Source: Streptomyces sp. man185
GTDB taxonomy: Bacteria > Actinomycetota > Actinomycetes > Streptomycetales > Streptomycetaceae
Reading direction: 5' to 3'
Length of the DNA: 32,591 nt
NCBI GenBank assembly: GCA_002551355.1
Contig: NTHE01000080.1
Span: 1 to 32,591, forward strand
Part shown: positions 27,321 to 32,591 of the stretch, one piece after another
How the letters are laid out: every line of letters starts with the position of its first letter
Numbering within the stretch: the stretch's first letter is position 1
Translations under genes and position numbers: made by a program
The notes under the pieces: model-generated
Databases searched by the model: none
Told to the model about the DNA's origin: nothing
What the model saw: only the letters and a program-made list of their open reading frames with translations

Positions 27321-28781
27321 ATGGACCGTCGCACGTTTCTCACCGCCGCAGGGACCGGGGCCGCGGCCCTGTCGCTCGGAGCCGTGACCGCCCCCGCAAC
27401 AGCAGCTGCCCCCACCGACCGGCGCCTCCTGCGGACCTGGTTCCGCGACACGTACCGCTCGATCGAGGCGATGACGACCGACCTCGGCCTGGTCACCGAC
27501 AAGATCGATCTCAGGGGCCCCGGGGCTCCCGCCCAATCCCCCCAGACATCACCGACCAACATCGGCTGCGGCCTGTGGTCGACGGTGGCCGCCGCGGGCC
27601 TCGGGGTGATCCGCGAGAGCACGATGGTCCGCGTCCTGACCCGTACGGTCACGGCGGTGGAGAAGCTGGAGCGCCACCACGGCTTCTGGCTCAACTGGTA
27701 CGACGCGCACGACGGTTCGGTGCTGGCGCAGTGGCCGGGAACGGGCGACCCGGTCCGCCCGTTCCTGTCCTCGGTGGACAACGCGTGGCTGGTGACGGGC
27801 CTGCGGATCGCCGCCGACGCGGCCCCGGCGCTGCGCCCCCGCATCGACCGCATCCTGGCCACGGCGGACTGGTCGTACTTCTACACCCCGTACGACCCGT
27901 CCGACCCGGTGGCGGGCCCCGGCCAGCTCCGGGGCGGCGTCTGGACGGACACGGACGAGCCGACCCCGCACCACTACGGCGCCCTCAACACCGAGCCCCG
28001 CATGGCGAGTTACCTGGGCATAGCCGACGGATCACTGCCCGGCGACCACTACTGGCACCTGCTGCGCACGATGCTGCCGGAGCACGAGCAGGAGCAGAAG
28101 CCCGGCGGCGGTTACGTCACGGTCGACGGCGTACGCGTGTGGAACGGCCACTACACATACCGCGGCCGGAAGGTGGTACCCACCTGGGGCGGCTCGATGT
28201 TCGAGGCGCTGATGGTGCCGCTGTTCGTGCCGGAGCCGGAGTGGTCGCCGCGCGCGTGGGGCGTGACGCACCAGCGTTACGTACGCGGCCAGATCGACCA
28301 CGGCCTGCGGGAGGCGGAGTACGGCTACTGGGGCTTCTCCCCCGCCAACGTCCCCGAGGACGGCTACCAGGAGTACGGGGTCGACGCGCTCGGCATGCAG
28401 GTCGACGGCTACGCCTCCAACACCGACCGCACGCACACCACGGACGGCGAACCCCTGCCGCCCCCCTCGGCGTTCACCAACGGAGTCGTCACCCCGCACG
28501 CCTCCTTCCTGGCCCTGCCGTACGCCGGCCGGGAGGCGGTGGCCAACCTCCGTTACCTGGAGAGGGACTTCGGCGCGTACGAGGACGGGCTCGGCTTCCG
28601 GGACTCGGTGAACGTGTCGACGGGCCGGGTCAGCGACTTCATGCTCGCGCTGGACCAGGGCATGATCGTCGCGGCCCTGGCCCAGGAACTGCGCCCTGGC
28701 CTGCTTCAACGGCCTTTCCGCACGGGCGGGTTCCGGAGCCGGGTGCGGCCACTGCTGGAGCGGGAGCGGTTCTCGGTCTGA
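27321..28781 (+). CDS. Tat-exported PF10091-type hydrolase (glucoamylase-like, GH144-related)
   Basis: Predicted secreted carbohydrate-active enzyme of 486 residues. The N-terminus MDRRTFLTAAGTGAAALSLG has the twin-arginine motif and a hydrophobic core, with likely cleavage near ATAAA, residue 30. The rest is an alpha-helical barrel-type protein rich in Trp and Tyr. The blocks YGYWGFSPANVPEDGY (about 332), YGVDALGMQVDGYASNTD (about 352), TNGVVTPHASFLALPY and FRDSVNVSTGRVSDFM (about 427) are those I associate with PF10091. That family includes proteins named glucoamylase and the endo-beta-1,2-glucanases of GH144. AGGAG lies 8 bases before the start. The assignment is from memory of the family, and the substrate is inferred. 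Confidence 0.8.
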   Translation: MDRRTFLTAAGTGAAALSLGAVTAPATAAAPTDRRLLRTWFRDTYRSIEAMTTDLGLVTDKIDLRGPGAPAQSPQTSPTNIGCGLWSTVAAAGLGVIRESTMVRVLTRTVTAVEKLERHHGFWLNWYDAHDGSVLAQWPGTGDPVRPFLSSVDNAWLVTGLRIAADAAPALRPRIDRILATADWSYFYTPYDPSDPVAGPGQLRGGVWTDTDEPTPHHYGALNTEPRMASYLGIADGSLPGDHYWHLLRTMLPEHEQEQKPGGGYVTVDGVRVWNGHYTYRGRKVVPTWGGSMFEALMVPLFVPEPEWSPRAWGVTHQRYVRGQIDHGLREAEYGYWGFSPANVPEDGYQEYGVDALGMQVDGYASNTDRTHTTDGEPLPPPSAFTNGVVTPHASFLALPYAGREAVANLRYLERDFGAYEDGLGFRDSVNVSTGRVSDFMLALDQGMIVAALAQELRPGLLQRPFRTGGFRSRVRPLLERERFSV

Positions 28782-28805
28782 GGCCGACGGCACGGAGAGG
28801 CCTTG

Positions 28806-28845
28806 CCGGCGCGCGGGAAGGCTGCCCCGGTGTCCCGCGCGCCGG
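28806..28845. terminator. bidirectional hairpin between convergent genes
   Basis: CCGGCGCGCGGGA (28806-28818) pairs perfectly with 28833-28845 around a 14-base loop. It occupies the 66-base gap between the convergent hydrolase gene and the small broken gene, starting 25 bases after one stop and ending 2 bases before the other. It can serve both strands. Confidence 0.7.
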
Positions 28846-28847
28846 GA

Positions 28848-29333
28848 TCAGACCTCGCCCGGATCACCCTCGTCGTCGAGGCGCTGAAGGATCTGCGAGA
28901 AGTCGCCCTCGTCGAGCAGGCCGATGAGCACTTGGATGATGTTGTCGATGCCGGGATCGCGGACGATCAGACCGTCATAGCACCAGAAGTAGCGGCCGCC
29001 CAGATCCTCACCCGTGCGGGAGCCCTTCTCCATCAGCCGCTCGACCTCGTCGAGAGTGAAGACGGTCGCGGTCCAGCGGGAGCCGTCCGCCAGCATCCGC
29101 ACCTCTACGTCGATGTTGCAGACGGCATCCAGCTCCTCGCCCGCGCCAAGCACGAACGACGCCTCGAATCGATCGGTGCGGACGCGTTACCACGGCTGGT
29201 CCCAGCTCTGTTCGAGGACTCCGGGCGGCGGCACGTTGGTCATGGCGGGAGTATGCCAGTGCCATTCGACCTGCTCAACGGGAATGCGGGTCACGAACAC
29301 CTGGACAGGCACCCGGCTGTCCAAGGCGTCCAA
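28848..29333 (-). pseudogene. small cytosolic-type protein gene broken by an in-frame TAA
   Basis: The frame reads coherently on both sides of a TAA at 29187-29189. Before it comes TNVPPPGVLEQSWDQPW (ATG 29243). Straight after it, in the same frame, comes RVRTDRFEASFVLGAGEELD and on to the stop at 28848. A single base change of a Tyr codon (TAC) would give this stop. The 32 codons upstream of ATG 29243 also show coding-type composition, about 81% G/C at the third position and 44% at the second. So the original start may be near TTG 29333, or GTG 29312 or 29294, giving about 160 residues. The downstream 101-codon piece could still be made from GTG 29153, with GAGG 8 bases upstream. I do not recognise the family. 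It has no signal peptide or membrane segment, has an acidic C-terminus, and lies divergent to the RHS gene. Confidence 0.6.
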
Positions 29334-29600
29334 CCACGGTCACGCCCCCATCCCGAGGCTCTGCGCACGGTCGTTTTCCGGCCCCGTTTCGTTCACACGG
29401 AAACAGTTTCCACACGGCAAGAGAGGGGACAGTACCCTCCCCATCCACGGCGATACCGGACAGCAACTCTGGCTTGATCTGACGCGTTTACTCGTTTCAG
29501 CGCGCATAAGTGTTCGTGTCGAGTGAAGAAACCGTGGCAGCGTGTGCCGCTCCGGTGAGCGCGGTGTTCACCGTGTCTACGTATCCCGTGGGGGGATCGC

Positions 29601-32591
29601 ATGGTTTCGCGTGCTTTCGGCACGCCGTCTCGGCGTGCCCGTATCCATCGCAGAAGCGCTCTGACCGCCGCCCTGGTGGTGGCGGCTCTCGGAGCCTCGG
29701 CCCTGCCGTCGCTGGCAGCTCCGGGCGGAAGTCCGGCCGCCGATGGGGCGGCGACGTCCGCCTGGGGGCCGGGCGGGCCCAAGGCGGAGATCCCGCCGGT
29801 GAAGGTCGGCTCCAACAAGCCGGTCGGCAATGAGACCGAGGCGGCGCCCTCGGCGAAGAAGGCGGCCTGGCTGAAGGCCGAGGAGGAGCGCGCGACGACA
29901 GGCACGCCGCCCGCTCCGGCCGCCCGGGAGGCGGCCCGGGGAACGGCCGCGGCCGCGGCCTCGTACGTTCCGGAGGGTCAGGGTTCGGTGCCCTGGCACC
30001 AGATATCCGATTTCCGGATCACCGATTCGCTGGTGGCGCGGGTGAACTACTCCACCGGCAACCTGATGCTGGCGGGCACGGACTTCGAGATCGCCGGGGT
30101 GGGGCAGAAGCTGCGCCTCGCCCGGACGTACAACTCGCTGGACGCCCCCTGGGGCAAGGTGTCGCAGCGGTGGTGGCAGGAGTACGAGCGCTATCTGAAC
30201 CTCGAGAACGCGGACGAGGTGGTCCTGTACGACGCCACCGGGGCGGCGGTCCGCTTCGCGAAGGAGTCGGGTGGGGCGCTCACCACCCCGAAGGGCTACT
30301 CCAAGGACCTGAAGAAGAACGCGGACGGCACGTACACCCTGACCGACCGCAAGTCCGGCTCGAAGGACACGTACAACGCCGGCGGCACGCTGGCCAAGGT
30401 GACCGACAAGAACAAGGGGGCCATCACGGTCGCCCAGCACAACGAGGGCGGCGAGCACAAGGGCTTCAAGCTGACCGAGACCCGCTCCGGGCGCTGGGTG
30501 GACCTGGTCAAGACGTACCCGAACCAGTGGCAGGCCAAGGACCACACCGGCCGCACGGCCGTCTTCGACCTGAACGCGTCAGGCGACCTGGCGAAGACGA
30601 CGGACACCGAGGGCAAGTCCACGGTCTTCGGCTACGACTCCTCGCGCCGGCTGACGAAGATCACCACCCCGAAGGGGCGGGTGACGGTCTTCACCTACGA
30701 CGACCAGAACCGCGTCACCTCGATGCTCCGCGCCACCGAGTTGGGCGGCTCCGGCCACACCGGCCCGACCTGGACCTACGCCTACTCCGCCGCCACCCCG
30801 TCGGCGGCCGGCAGGACGACGGTCACGGACCCGGAGAACCACGCGACGAAGTACGAGCACGACGCGGACGGCCAGGTCGACAAGGTCACCGACGCACTGG
30901 AACGGTCGCGCTCCAAGAAGTACGACGCGAACCGCAACGTGGAGGAAGCCGCGGACGCCATGGGCGTGGGCGGGGCCTCCGGAAACGTCACCAAGTACGG
31001 GTGGGACTCCCGGAACAACCCCACATCGTCCGAGCTGCCCACCGGTGCGACCGCCACGATGACCGGCTACCAGACGATCGCGGGGTCGGACCTGCCCGAG
31101 ACGATGACCACGGCGGACGACGAGAAGACGAAGTACACCTACGACACGGCGGGCAACACCAAGTCCGTCGCGGTCCAGGGAACGGGCGGTGGCAACCAGT
31201 CCTTCGACTACAACCCCGCCACCCCCACCTGCGGCGGCTTCGAGGGCCAGGTCTGCAAGGTCACCACGAAGATGACGGAGTCGAAGTCGGTCTCCACGAC
31301 GTTCACCTACGACGCCCAGGGCAACCTGAAGACGGTCAAGGCGCCGGCCCCGCTGGGCACGACCACCTACACCTACGACGGTCTGGGCCGCCCGGAGACG
31401 GTGAAGGACGCCCGTGGGGTCACGGTCGTCTACACCTACGACCACCGTGACAGGGTGAAGAAGGTCGACTCCTCCAACTACCTGGCCGTCACCTACGAGT
31501 ACGACAGCGACGGCAACCTCATCCAGCGCTCCGACGGCACGGGAGTCATCAGGTACGACTTCGACCCCCTCTCCCGCGAGACGGTCCGCACCCTGCAGAA
31601 CGGCTCCGAGACGGTCCTCGCCTACACCCCGGCGGGCAACGTCGACACCTACAAGGACCCCGCGGGCCTGACCGACTACACCTGGAACGAGGTCAACAAG
31701 CTCGCCGAGCTGAAGGACCCCAAGGGCAAGATCACCAAGTACGCGTACAACAAGAACGACGTCCGCACCACGACCACCTACCCCGGTAACACGGTCCAGG
31801 AGGTCACCCCGGACAAGTCCGGCCGCCCGGAGAAGATCAAGGCCACCAGCCCGAAGGGCACCCTGGTCGACCTGGCCTACACCTACGCCCGCCCGGACGG
31901 TAAGGACGGCGGCAAGATCGGCACCACGACCGACGCGGTCGCGGGGACGAAGACGAGCTACGAGTACGACACGTCCGGCCGCTTCGCCTACGCCGCGGAG
32001 AAGAAGGGCAGCACCCTCACCTCCTCCTGGCAGTACTGCTACGACCTCGCAGGGAACCTGACCTCGCAGGGCGTCGACAAGGGCTGCCCGCGCGGCACCA
32101 CCTACACGGTCAACGACGCCCAGCAGATCACCGCGAAGAACGGCTCGGCCACGGACTGGTCCTACGACAAGCTCGGCAACGAGACCGCCGCCGCCTCCAC
32201 CCCCGAGTCCGTCCGCACCGGGATGAAGTGGACCGACTACTCCCAGATGACGTCGATCACGACCGGCGGCAAGACGTACGCGGGTCAGTACGGCTCCACC
32301 GACCAGTCCGAGCGCATCAAGCTCGGCGACACCTTCTTCCACAACGGACCTCTCGGCCTGTCCGCCACCTCAACGGCCGGAGTGGACACGGGATTCAACC
32401 GCGAGCCCGGGGGCACGCTGAACTCCATGACCCGTGGGGGGAAGAACCACTACTACCTGACCGACGCAATCGGCAGCGTCGTCGCCCTGACAGACGAAGC
32501 GGGCACGAAGGTCAACACGTACGCCTACAGCCCCCGCGGCGTCCAGCGAGCCGCCACCACCGAACAGGTCCCCCAGCCCTACCGCTTCGCC
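29601..32591 (+). CDS. secreted RHS/YD-repeat protein, 3' end outside window
   Basis: The frame is open for 997 codons from ATG 29601 (GGGGGGA 4 bases upstream) to the right edge. Residues 1-41 form a signal peptide with a basic start (RRARIHRR) and likely cleavage after SLA. An Ala/Pro/Lys-rich linker follows. The block NYSTGNLMLAGTDFEIAG at about 147 is the domain that commonly precedes RHS repeats. YD repeats run from about residue 330 to the end, for example KYTYDTAGN, TFTYDAQGN, TYTYDGLGR, TYEYDSDGN and SYEYDTSGR. The last residues, YSPRGVQ and PYRFA, are the conserved end of the RHS core. The variable C-terminal tip, often a toxin, would begin just outside. RHS proteins form a shell around that tip. 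The 267 bases upstream hold no gene, and I see no clear promoter there. Confidence 0.92.
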   Translation, partial: MVSRAFGTPSRRARIHRRSALTAALVVAALGASALPSLAAPGGSPAADGAATSAWGPGGPKAEIPPVKVGSNKPVGNETEAAPSAKKAAWLKAEEERATTGTPPAPAAREAARGTAAAAASYVPEGQGSVPWHQISDFRITDSLVARVNYSTGNLMLAGTDFEIAGVGQKLRLARTYNSLDAPWGKVSQRWWQEYERYLNLENADEVVLYDATGAAVRFAKESGGALTTPKGYSKDLKKNADGTYTLTDRKSGSKDTYNAGGTLAKVTDKNKGAITVAQHNEGGEHKGFKLTETRSGRWVDLVKTYPNQWQAKDHTGRTAVFDLNASGDLAKTTDTEGKSTVFGYDSSRRLTKITTPKGRVTVFTYDDQNRVTSMLRATELGGSGHTGPTWTYAYSAATPSAAGRTTVTDPENHATKYEHDADGQVDKVTDALERSRSKKYDANRNVEEAADAMGVGGASGNVTKYGWDSRNNPTSSELPTGATATMTGYQTIAGSDLPETMTTADDEKTKYTYDTAGNTKSVAVQGTGGGNQSFDYNPATPTCGGFEGQVCKVTTKMTESKSVSTTFTYDAQGNLKTVKAPAPLGTTTYTYDGLGRPETVKDARGVTVVYTYDHRDRVKKVDSSNYLAVTYEYDSDGNLIQRSDGTGVIRYDFDPLSRETVRTLQNGSETVLAYTPAGNVDTYKDPAGLTDYTWNEVNKLAELKDPKGKITKYAYNKNDVRTTTTYPGNTVQEVTPDKSGRPEKIKATSPKGTLVDLAYTYARPDGKDGGKIGTTTDAVAGTKTSYEYDTSGRFAYAAEKKGSTLTSSWQYCYDLAGNLTSQGVDKGCPRGTTYTVNDAQQITAKNGSATDWSYDKLGNETAAASTPESVRTGMKWTDYSQMTSITTGGKTYAGQYGSTDQSERIKLGDTFFHNGPLGLSATSTAGVDTGFNREPGGTLNSMTRGGKNHYYLTDAIGSVVALTDEAGTKVNTYAYSPRGVQRAATTEQVPQPYRFA

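Noticed and set aside
29275..29466. 63-codon minus-strand frame upstream of the RHS gene
   Set aside because: It overlaps the better supported frame of the broken gene and shows no coding-type composition or motif.

Overview
The window is high-GC DNA (mostly about 70% G+C, third codon positions nearly all G/C) with Streptomyces-type gene content: GTG starts, GGAGG ribosome binding sites, ATGA-type and 8-base stop/start overlaps, a carbohydrate ABC transporter operon without its own ATPase, and large lipoprotein solute-binding proteins. I read it as the chromosome of Streptomyces or a close relative. The species cannot be set from the sequence alone.

Region 1 (1-970, minus strand) is the 5' part of a multi-pass membrane protein that runs off the left edge. 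Region 2 (1173-13184, minus strand) holds two complete five-gene oligopeptide ABC importer operons in tandem. Both have the same order: binding lipoprotein, OppB-type permease, OppC-type permease, OppD-type ATPase, OppF-type ATPase. In each copy a strong hairpin separates the binding-protein gene from the rest, and another hairpin ends the operon. Region 3 (13500-18439, minus strand) holds two strong hairpins, the translational GTPase TypA/BipA, and an unusually long orphan peptide-binding lipoprotein (809 residues) with an inserted acidic low-complexity segment.

Region 4 (18699-28845) looks like a sugar-utilisation locus. It starts with a 7-bp tandem repeat and a LacI-family repressor whose apparent promoter overlaps a palindrome. 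A GAF plus SpoIIE-type phosphatase follows, preceded by a perfect 14-bp palindrome of the same type. Next come a CE7 acetyl-esterase on the opposite strand and an operon of sugar-binding lipoprotein, two MalF/MalG-type permeases and a GH1 beta-glycosidase. The locus ends with a Tat-exported hydrolase of the PF10091 ('glucoamylase-like', GH144-related) type. All four palindromic sites share the core ATGCGC, which suggests one LacI-type regulon. A likely flow is extracellular cleavage of a beta-glucan by the PF10091 protein, import of the oligosaccharides, and cytosolic cleavage by GH1. The substrate is inferred; beta-1,2-glucan is one specific possibility.

Region 5 (28848-32591) holds a small minus-strand gene broken by one in-frame TAA codon, and a secreted RHS/YD-repeat protein. 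The RHS gene leaves the window just where the conserved core ends and the variable C-terminal tip would begin.

I saw no tRNA, rRNA, insertion sequence, CRISPR array or phage gene.
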